Shown: in pieces, positions 7,845 to 15,851 of the stretch
How positions within the stretch are numbered: the first letter of the stretch is position 1
Layout of the letters: each line of letters begins with the position of its first letter
NCBI RefSeq assembly: GCF_000472445.1
Contig: NZ_AXAJ01000015.1
Span: 1 to 64,000 of the forward strand
DNA: 64,000 nt
Source of the DNA: Burkholderia sp. WSM2230
GTDB taxonomy: Bacteria; Pseudomonadota; Gammaproteobacteria; Burkholderiales; Burkholderiaceae
Reading direction: 5' to 3'
Notes under the pieces: generated by a model
Told to the model about the DNA's origin: nothing
Databases searched by the model: none
Seen by the model: the letters and a program-made list of their open reading frames with translations, nothing else
Made by a program: the position numbers and the translations under genes

Positions 7845-8912
7845 ATGAAGATCGCAGTGTTGCCGGGCGACGGCATCGGCCCCGAAATCGTCAAAGAGGC
7901 CGTCAAGGTTCTGAACGTGCTCGGCGAAAAGTTCGAACTCGAAGAAGCGCCGGTTGGCGGCGCGGGCTACGAAGCGAAAGGTCACCCGCTGCCCGACTCC
8001 ACGCTGGCGCTCGCGAAGGAAGCCGACGCGATCCTGTTCGGCGCTGTGGGCGACTGGAAGTACGACAAGCTGGAACGTGCGCTGCGCCCGGAGCAGGCCA
8101 TTCTGGGCCTGCGCAAGCATCTGCAACTATTCGCGAACTTCCGTCCGGCAATCTGCTATCCGCAACTGACGGGCGCTTCGTCGCTGAAGGAAGAGATCGT
8201 TTCCGGCCTCGACATTCTCATCGTGCGCGAGCTGAACGGCGACATCTACTTCGGCGCGCCGCGCGGCGTGCGTGAAGCGCCGGACGGCCTGTTCGCCGGC
8301 TCGAAAGAAGGCTTCGACACGATGCGTTATTCGGAGCCCGAAGTGCGCCGCATTGCGCACGTCGCCTTCCAGGCGGCGCAAAAGCGCGGCAAGAAGCTCA
8401 CTTCGGTGGATAAAGCCAACGTGCTCGAAACCTCGCAGTTCTGGAAAGACGTGATGATCGACGTCTCGAAGGAATATGCGGATGTCGAGTTGTCGCACAT
8501 GTACGTGGACAACGCCGCCATGCAGCTGGTGAAGGCGCCGAAGTCGTTCGACGTGATCGTGACCGGCAACATGTTCGGCGACATTCTGTCCGACGAAGCC
8601 GCCATGCTCACGGGCTCGATCGGCATGCTGCCGTCCGCGTCGCTCGACAAGAACAACAAGGGCTTGTACGAGCCGTCGCACGGTTCGGCGCCGGACATCG
8701 CCGGCAAGGGCGTGGCGAACCCGCTGGCCACGATTCTGTCGGCCGCCATGATGCTGCGCTACTCGCTGAACAAGGCCGAGCAGGCAGACCGCATTGAAAA
8801 CGCAGTGAAGAAAGTGCTGGAACAAGGCTACCGCACCGGCGACATCCTGACGCCCGGCTGCAAGCAGGTCGGCACGGTCGCAATGGGCGACGCAGTTGTC
8901 GCGGCACTGTAA
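7845..8912 (+). CDS. leuB: 3-isopropylmalate dehydrogenase
   Basis: NAD-dependent oxidative decarboxylation of 3-isopropylmalate to 2-ketoisocaproate, the third step of leucine synthesis. The 355 residues start MKIAVLPGDGIGPEIVKEAV, show the substrate-binding VRELNGDIYFG, the catalytic Lys in SVDKANVLETSQFW, the metal-binding GNMFGDILSDEAAMLTGSIG and the NAD-binding EPSHGSAPDIAGKGVANP. A TAAGGA ribosome-binding site stands 9 nt before the ATG. It is the last leu gene; an inverted repeat follows at 8994-9024. Confidence 0.98.
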   Translation: MKIAVLPGDGIGPEIVKEAVKVLNVLGEKFELEEAPVGGAGYEAKGHPLPDSTLALAKEADAILFGAVGDWKYDKLERALRPEQAILGLRKHLQLFANFRPAICYPQLTGASSLKEEIVSGLDILIVRELNGDIYFGAPRGVREAPDGLFAGSKEGFDTMRYSEPEVRRIAHVAFQAAQKRGKKLTSVDKANVLETSQFWKDVMIDVSKEYADVELSHMYVDNAAMQLVKAPKSFDVIVTGNMFGDILSDEAAMLTGSIGMLPSASLDKNNKGLYEPSHGSAPDIAGKGVANPLATILSAAMMLRYSLNKAEQADRIENAVKKVLEQGYRTGDILTPGCKQVGTVAMGDAVVAAL

Positions 8913-8993
8913 AAGCGGCCGGCGCTCGGCTGAAGCGGCGCGCGCTGCGCGCTCAAGCCAGCGCCACTCGGATCGTTAAAACGGTCTTTAATA

Positions 8994-9024
8994 CGCGAAT
9001 CGGCCCAAAAAAGGCCGATTCGCG
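8994..9024 (+). terminator. Hairpin at the end of the leu operon
   Basis: A perfect 12-bp stem (CGCGAATCGGCC with GGCCGATTCGCG) closes a 7-nt loop CAAAAAA about 80 bp after leuB. No T-run follows, so termination efficiency is uncertain, but position and stability fit an operon end. Confidence 0.5.
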
Positions 9025-9078
9025 CGCAATGCTGACGACAGCGACGGACAACGACGTCGCCGGATTCCGGTTTTCGTG

Positions 9079-9084
9079 TATATT
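9079..9084 (+). promoter_or_regulatory. Putative -10 element for the asd leader transcript
   Basis: TATATT at 9079-9084 is the best -10 box between leuB and asd. No clear -35 matches at 16-18 bp. The expected transcript start, about 7 nt downstream, falls on or next to the ATG at 9091, which would make the leader peptide leaderless (no ribosome-binding site is visible before it). Confidence 0.45.
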
Positions 9085-9090
9085 GTAGCG

Positions 9091-9219
9091 ATGGCACAAA
9101 TGGCTCAAATCTCCACGATTTCGAAACTGCACGGCAAAACGGCCCGTGTGGTTGAGCTCGCCATTACCACCAAAGCGCTGATTAAAACGATTACCCCGAA
9201 AACGATCACGAAACGCTGA
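9091..9219 (+). CDS. Putative Thr/Ile/Lys-rich leader peptide of asd
   Basis: A 42-codon open frame lying entirely in the leuB-asd gap. It starts MAQMAQISTISKLHGK and ends IKTITPKTITKR. Counting directly, 8 residues are Thr, 6 are Ile and 6 are Lys, so nearly half belong to amino acids made from the Asd product. All six Lys codons are AAA and four of six Ile codons are ATT, both non-preferred in this GC-rich genome. There is no Shine-Dalgarno; a TATATT box would put the transcript start at or near the ATG. A second ATG is codon 4. It stops 85 nt before asd, just ahead of alternative hairpins. By analogy with thrL-type attenuators I infer a leader peptide sensing charged tRNA. I do not know of a described asd leader; whether it is conserved and translated is untested. 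Confidence 0.6.
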   Translation: MAQMAQISTISKLHGKTARVVELAITTKALIKTITPKTITKR

Positions 9220-9231
9220 TCGTCCGTCGTG

Positions 9232-9279
9232 CCCGCTCATCTTCCCCGCGCGGTCACTGCGGGCAAAGATGCGGGGAAG
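9232..9279 (+). promoter_or_regulatory. Mutually exclusive hairpins between leader peptide and asd
   Basis: Structure A pairs 9232-9235, 9238-9243 and 9245-9249 with 9272-9275, 9266-9271 and 9259-9263 (15 bp with small interruptions). Structure B pairs CTTCCCCGC (9241-9249) with GCGGGGAAG (9271-9279), 9 perfect bp followed by TTT. They share bases and cannot coexist. Both end shortly before the asd ribosome-binding site (near 9289-9294). Confidence 0.5.
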
Positions 9280-9303
9280 TTTCCACTCGAAGGGTATGAA
9301 GTC

Positions 9304-10425
9304 ATGAATGTAGGTCTCGTAGGTTGGCGCGGCATGGTCGGCAGCGTCCTGATGCAACGTATGCAGCAGGAAGGCGATTTCGACTTGATCGAACCGGTGT
9401 TTTTCAGCACCAGCAACGCGGGCGGCAACGCGCCGTCGTTCGCCAAGAACGAGACCAAGCTCAAAGATGCGACAAGCATCGAAGACCTGAAGAAGTGCGA
9501 AGCAATCATCTCCTGCCAGGGTGGCGATTACACGAACGAAGTGTTCCCCAAGCTGCGCGCGGCCGGCTGGAACGGCTACTGGATCGACGCGGCTTCGGCG
9601 CTGCGCATGAAAGACGACGCGGTCATCATTCTCGATCCCGTCAACCTGGACGTGATCAAGAACGCACTGGTCAAGGGGCAGAAGAATTTCATCGGCGGCA
9701 ATTGCACGGTTAGCCTGATGCTGATGGCGCTCGGCGGCCTGTTCCGCGAAAACCTCGTCGAGTGGATGACGGCCATGACGTACCAGGCCGCCTCGGGCGC
9801 GGGCGCGCAGAACATGCGCGAGTTGCTCTCGCAAATGGGCACGCTGCACGGCGCGGTGAAGAACGAACTCGCGGACCCGGCTTCGGCGATTCTCGATATC
9901 GACCGCCGCGTGCTTGAAGCCATGAGCAGCGACAGCATGCCGACCGACCACTTCGGCGTGCCGCTCGCGGGCTCGCTCATTCCGTGGATCGACAAGGATC
10001 TCGGCAACGGCATGTCGAAGGAAGAGTGGAAGGGCGGCGCCGAAACCAACAAGATTCTCGGCAAGCCGGCCATGGGCACGCCCGGTTCCATTCCTGTGGA
10101 CGGCCTGTGCGTGCGGATCGGCGCAATGCGCTGCCACTCGCAGGCGCTCACCATCAAGCTGAACAAGGACGTGCCGCTCGACGAAGTCAACAGCATCCTC
10201 GCTTCGGGCAACGACTGGGTCAAGGTCGTGCCGAACGAACGCGAAGCGTCGATGCGCGATCTGTCACCGGCAGTCGTGACCGGAACGCTGACGGTGCCGG
10301 TCGGCCGCGTCCGCAAGCTGGCGATGGGCGGCGAATATCTGTCGGCATTTACGGTCGGCGATCAACTGCTGTGGGGCGCGGCCGAACCGCTGCGCCGCAT
10401 GCTTCGCATTGTGCTCGACAAGTAA
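9304..10425 (+). CDS. asd: Aspartate-semialdehyde dehydrogenase
   Basis: Reduces aspartyl phosphate to aspartate semialdehyde, the branch-point precursor of Lys, diaminopimelate, Met, Thr and Ile. The 373 residues begin NVGLVGWRGMVGSVLMQRM (NADP-binding Rossmann motif), carry the catalytic Cys134 in FIGGNCTVSLML and the active-site His in RIGAMRCHSQALT, as in E. coli Asd. The ATG at 9304 gives the family N-terminus, with a GAAGGG ribosome-binding site upstream; the frame is open from 9229 but the extra residues are not conserved. It is preceded by a Thr/Ile/Lys-rich short frame and hairpins that may regulate it, and followed by a strong terminator. Confidence 0.98.
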   Translation: MNVGLVGWRGMVGSVLMQRMQQEGDFDLIEPVFFSTSNAGGNAPSFAKNETKLKDATSIEDLKKCEAIISCQGGDYTNEVFPKLRAAGWNGYWIDAASALRMKDDAVIILDPVNLDVIKNALVKGQKNFIGGNCTVSLMLMALGGLFRENLVEWMTAMTYQAASGAGAQNMRELLSQMGTLHGAVKNELADPASAILDIDRRVLEAMSSDSMPTDHFGVPLAGSLIPWIDKDLGNGMSKEEWKGGAETNKILGKPAMGTPGSIPVDGLCVRIGAMRCHSQALTIKLNKDVPLDEVNSILASGNDWVKVVPNEREASMRDLSPAVVTGTLTVPVGRVRKLAMGGEYLSAFTVGDQLLWGAAEPLRRMLRIVLDK

Positions 10426-10462
10426 AGTAAACTACGCGCTCACGACGCGTAGAAAACTCAAG

Positions 10463-10490
10463 AAGCGTCGCGCTTGCGCGGCGCTTTTTT
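10463..10490 (+). terminator. Rho-independent terminator of asd
   Basis: AAGCGTCGCGC pairs with GCGCGGCGCTT (10463-10473 with 10476-10486; one G-U pair) and the T-run continues to 10490. It lies 38 bp after asd, separating it from fimV. Confidence 0.88.
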
Positions 10491-10565
10491 CATTTGTGTG
10501 CTCCGATTATCTTGTCTCTTTATAACCGCAAAAAAGGGCCGCGCGCTGACGCGCCAGGAGTCCCG

Positions 10566-13061
10566 ATGAATCTTCGACTCTCTTCCCTTCGGGCCATGCT
10601 TGCGCGCCCAGATGTTTGCCGCCTGGCGGCCGCAGCCGCTTTGGCGTTCTTGCTGACGGGCGCAGGTCTTGGTAGCGCAATGGCCGCGCCCGTCGACGCC
10701 GCAAGCGCGCCCGGCGCCGCTGCGGCATCTGCGCCCGCGGCCGCATCTGCGTCTTACTCGACCGGTGGCCAATATACGGTCAAGCCGGGTCAGTCGCTGA
10801 ACGACGTGGCGATTGCCGTCACCCAATCGCACGACCGGGCCACGCTTGCACGCGCGGCCCGCGCCTTGTTCGACGCGAATCCGAACGCGTTCATGGGCCA
10901 CGATCCGAGCCGCATGCGCCTCGGAGCGGTGCTGACCGTGCCGCCGCTCGACGCGTCGGGCGCGGTGGCGGCAGGGACTTCCGCAGCAGCTTCAGCTTCG
11001 GTGCCGACGGCTGGCAGCGGTTCGTCGTCGAATGCGTCAGTCGTGGCGGCCGCGAGCGGCGCCACGCAAAGCAATGCAGCGGTTGCGAGCGCGACAGGCG
11101 CGGAAAGTCCTGCGACGCAAGCTGCAGCGCCGGCCGTACCTGCGGCTCAAACTCCGGCCAGTGCGGCGACGGACGCAAGTTCGGCTGTTTCCGGCGGCGC
11201 TGTTTCCTCGGCGCCTGCCGCTGGCGCCGAGGCGCCCTCCGCCGCAAGCGGCACGCATGTGTGGTCGGGATCCGTCCAGCCGTCAGCGAGCGAAGCCGTC
11301 GCCGCGACGGGCGCCTCGCAGCCGCGCGCGCAAGTGTCGAGCTTGCAGCAACTGCTGGCGTTGAAGAATCGCGTGCTGATGGAGTTGCAGAAACATGGCA
11401 TCGGCGGGGCGCCGGCGGCGCCGGCCGCTCCTTCGGCGAGCGGTACGCAACCGGTGCCGGGCGCATCCGCCGCGGCTGTCGTGCCTGGTCATGCAGGCGC
11501 CGCTATGTCGACGTCGAGCGAGCCCGGCATTTCGCAGACGAACCTCGCGGTGGGCGCCGCGGTGGGCGCCGCGCTGGTGGTGCTTTTGACTGCTCTGCGG
11601 ATGGGCCGGCGCAAGCGCGAGCGGTTGGCCGAGGCGCGGCAAGCGGACGCGTCGGAGAAGGCAGTGGAGGCGGATGGCGTCGAGCCGGCGGCTTCCGTTG
11701 CTGCTCGCGGCGAGATGGTCAGCCCCGAAGAACACGAGGCCGACCTTGGAGCGGCTGCCGCGCAGCATGCAGCCACGGCAGCCGCTGCCGAACGCGAAGC
11801 GGCTGAAGGCGACGCCGCGGCACGCGAAATGGCGGAGCGCGTCGCGGCAGAGCGCGAAGCCGAGATGCGTACGGCGGCCGCGCGTGAGGCGCAGGCGCGC
11901 GAAGCGCAAGAGCAGGCCGCCCCGACAAGCGCCTCGGAACGCGAAGTTGCACAGCGCGTGGCCACCGATGAGGCTGCACACGGCGCCCAAGCGGAGCGCC
12001 TACTGGCTGAAAGAACGGCGGCGGAAGAGGCAGCAGTGAGCACCAGCCTCACCGAAGAATCCGCCGCAGAGCAAGCCGCGGCAGACCAGGCAGCATCGCG
12101 CCAAGCCGGACTCGCGTCGGAGCAGGAGCCCGCTTCGCCAGACGTGACAGCGCGCGAGCCGTCACCGGAAGATGCAACTCGAGAGACGCCGCACGAGATG
12201 GCCGACGACTGGGCCACCGTACAACAACGCGCGCTTCATGAGCCGTCGGCGGCCGCCACGTCGCCCCATGCGCATCTGACCGCCGAACCGGGCTCGCCGC
12301 AACAACCCGCTGCCTTCGAGCAAACCGAAGCGGCGACGGAAGAGCACCGCGAGAACCTGCTGAACGCAACGACAGCCGCGAGCCTCGACGCCGCCGCCGA
12401 ACTGGGCGCCGACGCTTTGCCGCGGGCGCCGCTCGAACCGTTGAATGAGGCGTGGGAGCCGGAACCGTTGTCACATCGCCTGGAATGGGACGACGAACCG
12501 CTGCCGCCGGAGCCGATGGAGCCTTCGCTTCCACAGACCCCCGCATCGGCAGAATTCCCGCGCGACGCCGTCGATGCGTTTGGCAGTCTGGACATGCCGT
12601 TGCCGCCGCGCGTCGGGTCGGGCGCCGAAGCCGTGCGCGCACCGGAATCGCTGAGCAGCCAACCCGTCGCGTCACCTGAAGCGACTGCGCGGCAAGCTGT
12701 TCCCCCGCCGCCCGACTCCGAAGAAGCGCCGCATGCCGCCGACGAGATCACCGCGGGCACCGCCGGCCGCGGCGCGGTAGCAGGCTTGGGCGCCGGCAGT
12801 CTGGGCACGGCGGGATTCGGCGCGCTAAAGCTCGACTTCGACCTGGAACTGCCGCCCAGCCCGACGCAGCCGCTGCCCGCGTTCACGCCGGCGGACCTTG
12901 CCCGCATCGCGCGAAACAAGCTGGATCTTGCCGCCGAATACATCGAACTGGGTGATCTGGCCGGCGCGCGCACGCTCATCAACGAAGTGATCGAAGCCAA
13001 CGATCCGGCCACGCGCAGCGACGCCCGCGCGCTGCTCTCGACCCTCGCTCCGTTGTCGTGA
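10566..13061 (+). CDS. fimV: FimV-family polar hub protein
   Basis: Inner-membrane protein needed in relatives for type IV pilus assembly, polar organisation and twitching. The 831 residues read: signal segment (ending near SAMAAP, about residue 41), a periplasmic LysM-like peptidoglycan-binding part (GQYTVKPGQSLNDVAIAV), an Ala/Ser/Pro-rich stretch, a single membrane span (NLAVGAAVGAALVVLLTAL, near residue 325), a very long Ala/Glu-rich acidic cytoplasmic region, and the conserved C-terminal TPR-like FimV domain (LDLAAEYIELGDLAGARTLI). The ATG at 10566 follows CAGGAG by 5 nt; the open frame begins at 10494. Its stop overlaps the truA GTG by 4 nt (GTGA), so the two are translationally coupled. 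Confidence 0.92.
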   Translation: MNLRLSSLRAMLARPDVCRLAAAAALAFLLTGAGLGSAMAAPVDAASAPGAAAASAPAAASASYSTGGQYTVKPGQSLNDVAIAVTQSHDRATLARAARALFDANPNAFMGHDPSRMRLGAVLTVPPLDASGAVAAGTSAAASASVPTAGSGSSSNASVVAAASGATQSNAAVASATGAESPATQAAAPAVPAAQTPASAATDASSAVSGGAVSSAPAAGAEAPSAASGTHVWSGSVQPSASEAVAATGASQPRAQVSSLQQLLALKNRVLMELQKHGIGGAPAAPAAPSASGTQPVPGASAAAVVPGHAGAAMSTSSEPGISQTNLAVGAAVGAALVVLLTALRMGRRKRERLAEARQADASEKAVEADGVEPAASVAARGEMVSPEEHEADLGAAAAQHAATAAAAEREAAEGDAAAREMAERVAAEREAEMRTAAAREAQAREAQEQAAPTSASEREVAQRVATDEAAHGAQAERLLAERTAAEEAAVSTSLTEESAAEQAAADQAASRQAGLASEQEPASPDVTAREPSPEDATRETPHEMADDWATVQQRALHEPSAAATSPHAHLTAEPGSPQQPAAFEQTEAATEEHRENLLNATTAASLDAAAELGADALPRAPLEPLNEAWEPEPLSHRLEWDDEPLPPEPMEPSLPQTPASAEFPRDAVDAFGSLDMPLPPRVGSGAEAVRAPESLSSQPVASPEATARQAVPPPPDSEEAPHAADEITAGTAGRGAVAGLGAGSLGTAGFGALKLDFDLELPPSPTQPLPAFTPADLARIARNKLDLAAEYIELGDLAGARTLINEVIEANDPATRSDARALLSTLAPLS

Positions 13062-13870
13062 AGCGGATTGCGCTAGGCGTTCAGTACGACGGGTCGGCGT
13101 TCTGCGGGTGGCAGTCGCAGCCGCATGGCAACACGGTTCAGGATGAGCTCGAACGGGCGCTGCGCGAGTTTGCGCGCACGCCTGTGCACACGGTGGTCGC
13201 CGGGCGGACGGACACGGGCGTGCACGGCCTCGGCCAGGTCGTGCATTTCGACACCGAACTCGAGCGGGCCGATATTTCATGGGTTCGCGGCACGAATTCG
13301 TTTTTGCCGAAGACAATTTCGGTGCAGTGGGCCAAGCCGATGCCCGAAGCGTTTCACGCGCGGTTTTCCGCATTCGAGCGCACTTATTACTACGTGCTGT
13401 ACGTGCATCCGGTTCGTTCGCCGATGCTCGCGGCGCGCGCGGGTTGGGTCCACGCGTCGCTGGATATCGACGCAATGCGCGCAGCAGCGGCGCATTTGAT
13501 CGGCGAACACGACTTTTCGGCGTTCCGCTCGTCGCAATGCCAGTCGAAAACGCCGGTCAAGCATCTGTATCAGATCGACATTCAGCAACACGGCGACTTC
13601 GTACATTTCCGTTTCAGGGCAAACGCGTTCCTGCATCACATGGTGCGCAACCTGATGGGATGCCTTGTCTACATCGGCAAGGGGCGTCGCCCGGTCGAGT
13701 GGATGGCCGAGGTCCTCGCGAGCCGCGACCGGGAATGGGCCGCGCCGACCTTCATGCCGGATGGGCTGTATCTCGCGCAGGTGGGCTATCCTGAGCACTT
13801 CGCCGTGCCCGCGCCGCAGACGGGCAGCGTGCCGTGGAGCACCGTATGGAACGAGCAGGCACAAACATGA
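13058..13870 (+). CDS. truA: tRNA pseudouridine(38-40) synthase
   Basis: Isomerises uridines 38-40 in the tRNA anticodon arm. The 270 residues show the N-terminal RIALGVQYDGSAFCGWQSQP, the catalytic Asp52 in VVAGRTDTGVHGLGQV and FRANAFLHHMVRNLMG near residue 185. The start is a GTG overlapping the fimV stop (GTGA), and the stop overlaps the trpF ATG (ATGA), so fimV-truA-trpF are tightly coupled. This fimV-truA-trp order is common in beta- and gamma-proteobacteria. Confidence 0.97.
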   Translation: MKRIALGVQYDGSAFCGWQSQPHGNTVQDELERALREFARTPVHTVVAGRTDTGVHGLGQVVHFDTELERADISWVRGTNSFLPKTISVQWAKPMPEAFHARFSAFERTYYYVLYVHPVRSPMLAARAGWVHASLDIDAMRAAAAHLIGEHDFSAFRSSQCQSKTPVKHLYQIDIQQHGDFVHFRFRANAFLHHMVRNLMGCLVYIGKGRRPVEWMAEVLASRDREWAAPTFMPDGLYLAQVGYPEHFAVPAPQTGSVPWSTVWNEQAQT

Positions 13871-14592
13871 GTTCGACTGATATTCTCGCGACTGAAAACC
13901 CGGCAACCGCATCGGATACCGGCGGCCAGCAAGCCGTGCCCCGGCGCACGCGGATCAAGCTGTGCGGTCTGTCCAGAGCGGCCGACGTAAATTACGCGAT
14001 CGACCTTGGTGCCGACGCCATCGGCCTCGTGTTCTATCCGCCGAGTCCGCGTTCGGTCAGCGTCGCGCAGGCGGTCGAACTGGTGCAGGATGTGCCGCCT
14101 TTCGTGTCGGTGGTCGGCTTGTTCGTGAACCCGTCGCCGGACTGGGTGCGGGAAGTGGTCAGCAACGTCGGGCTTTCGCTGTTGCAGTTTCACGGCGACG
14201 AAACCGCGGACCAGTGCGAATCGCTCGCCGGCATTGCGGGTTTGCCTTGGTTGCGTGCGTTACGCGTTGCGGCGGATACTCAGTCGGCCGATTTGGTAAA
14301 ATCGGCTCTCAACTATTCAGGCGCCAATGGCTTTCTGTTCGACACGCATGTCGAAGGCTATGGCGGCGGCGGGAAGGTTTTCGATTGGTCACTTATTCCA
14401 GCAGAGCTCGCGCGTCGGGCCGTTTTGAGTGGTGGGTTGAACGCGCAAAACGTCAGTGATGCGATCCATCGCGTGCGCCCGTACGCGGTCGATGTCTCGA
14501 GCGGCATCGAAGTGCCGGGCGCCAAGGGCGTGAAAGATCACGCCCGGATGGCGGCATTCGTACGCGCGGTGCGCGCGGCGGATGCCGGATGA
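13867..14592 (+). CDS. trpF: Phosphoribosylanthranilate isomerase
   Basis: Third step of tryptophan synthesis: Amadori rearrangement of phosphoribosylanthranilate to CdRP. The TIM barrel shows TRIKLCGLSRAADVNYA with the catalytic Cys (about residue 33), the LLQFHGDE motif and the catalytic Asp region LFDTHVEGYGGGGKVFDW, then PAVDVSSGIE-like phosphate binding (YAVDVSSGIEVPGAKGVKD). The 241 residues include about 28 extra N-terminal residues rich in Thr/Ala. The ATG overlaps the truA stop by 4 nt. trpB follows after 54 bp. No tryptophan leader peptide is present, consistent with expression from an upstream promoter. Confidence 0.96.
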   Translation: MSSTDILATENPATASDTGGQQAVPRRTRIKLCGLSRAADVNYAIDLGADAIGLVFYPPSPRSVSVAQAVELVQDVPPFVSVVGLFVNPSPDWVREVVSNVGLSLLQFHGDETADQCESLAGIAGLPWLRALRVAADTQSADLVKSALNYSGANGFLFDTHVEGYGGGGKVFDWSLIPAELARRAVLSGGLNAQNVSDAIHRVRPYAVDVSSGIEVPGAKGVKDHARMAAFVRAVRAADAG

Positions 14593-14646
14593 TTCCGCGG
14601 TGCGGCGCCTCATCAGCGCGCCGCACGCCACGAAAGAGTGATCCTC

Positions 14647-15840
14647 ATGTATAACTTGCCTGACGAAAGAGGCCATTTCGGCCAGTTTGGCGGCGTGTTC
14701 GTCGCTGAAACGCTGGTTCACGCACTTGACGAGCTGCGTACTTCCTACGAAAAATTCCAGAAAGACCCTGAATTCATCGCCGAGTACGAGCGCGAGCTGA
14801 AGTACTTCGTAGGTCGGCCTTCGCCTATTTATCACGCGCAGCGCTGGAGCGACATGCTCGGCGGCGCGCAGATTTTTCTCAAGCGCGAAGATCTGAATCA
14901 CACCGGCGCGCACAAGATCAATAACGTGATCGGCCAGGCGCTGCTGGCCAAGCGCATGGGCAAACCGCGCGTGATCGCGGAAACCGGCGCGGGGCAACAC
15001 GGCGTGGCCACCGCGACGATCGCGGCGCGTTTCGGTATGGAATGCGTGGTCTACATGGGCGCGGAAGACGTGCGTCGCCAGGCGGCGAATGTGTACCGGA
15101 TGAAACTGCTCGGTGCCACCGTTGTGCCCGTCGAGTCGGGCTCGCGCACGCTGAAAGACGCGCTGAACGAGGCCATGCGCGACTGGGTGACAAACGTGGA
15201 AAACACGTTCTACATCATCGGCACGGTGGCTGGGCCGCACCCTTATCCGATGATGGTGCGCGACTTCCAGCGCGTGATCGGCGACGAGTGCAAGGTCCAG
15301 ATGCCGGAACTGATCGGGCGCCAGCCAGACGCGGTGATTGCGTGCGTTGGCGGTGGTTCGAACGCAATGGGCATCTTTTATCCGTACATCGATGATACTT
15401 CTGTGCAATTGATCGGCGTGGAAGCGGCCGGCGACGGCATCGAGTCGGGCCGGCACGCGGCGTCGTTGATCGGCGGCAGTCCGGGGGTGTTGCATGGCAA
15501 CCGCACGTATCTGCTGCAGGACGAGAACGGTCAGATCATCGAGACGCATTCGGTGTCGGCGGGTCTCGACTATCCGGGCGTAGGACCCGAGCACGCGTGG
15601 CTAAAAGAGTCCAACCGCGCGCAATACGTCGGCATTACCGACGAAGAAGCGCTCAAGGCGTTCCACGACTGCTGCCGCATCGAGGGCATCATTCCGGCGC
15701 TGGAATCAAGCCATGCGCTGGCTTACGCAACGAAGCTCGCGCCGACGCTGGCTAAGGACAGGCACCTGTTGGTGAATCTCTCCGGCCGCGGCGACAAGGA
15801 CATGCACACGGTCGCGGAGCGATCGGGCATTCAGTTCTGA
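14647..15840 (+). CDS. trpB: Tryptophan synthase beta chain
   Basis: PLP enzyme joining indole and serine to make tryptophan. Of 397 residues, the PLP-binding Lys90 lies in NHTGAHKINNVIGQ, the phosphate cradle is in CVGGGSNAMG, and ETGAGQHGVATAT forms the serine site. The ATG at 14647 has GAAAGAG 8 nt upstream and gives MYNLPDERGHFGQFGG; a GTG three codons earlier is less likely. Unlike most trp clusters, trpB and trpA are separated here by a DNA methyltransferase gene. Confidence 0.98.
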   Translation: MYNLPDERGHFGQFGGVFVAETLVHALDELRTSYEKFQKDPEFIAEYERELKYFVGRPSPIYHAQRWSDMLGGAQIFLKREDLNHTGAHKINNVIGQALLAKRMGKPRVIAETGAGQHGVATATIAARFGMECVVYMGAEDVRRQAANVYRMKLLGATVVPVESGSRTLKDALNEAMRDWVTNVENTFYIIGTVAGPHPYPMMVRDFQRVIGDECKVQMPELIGRQPDAVIACVGGGSNAMGIFYPYIDDTSVQLIGVEAAGDGIESGRHAASLIGGSPGVLHGNRTYLLQDENGQIIETHSVSAGLDYPGVGPEHAWLKESNRAQYVGITDEEALKAFHDCCRIEGIIPALESSHALAYATKLAPTLAKDRHLLVNLSGRGDKDMHTVAERSGIQF

Positions 15841-15851
15841 GCGCCGCCGCG

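Noticed and set aside
13867..14646. trp attenuator or Trp leader peptide
   Set aside because: No Trp-rich short frame or terminator/antiterminator pair is found near trpF or trpB; the genes are coupled to truA and fimV.
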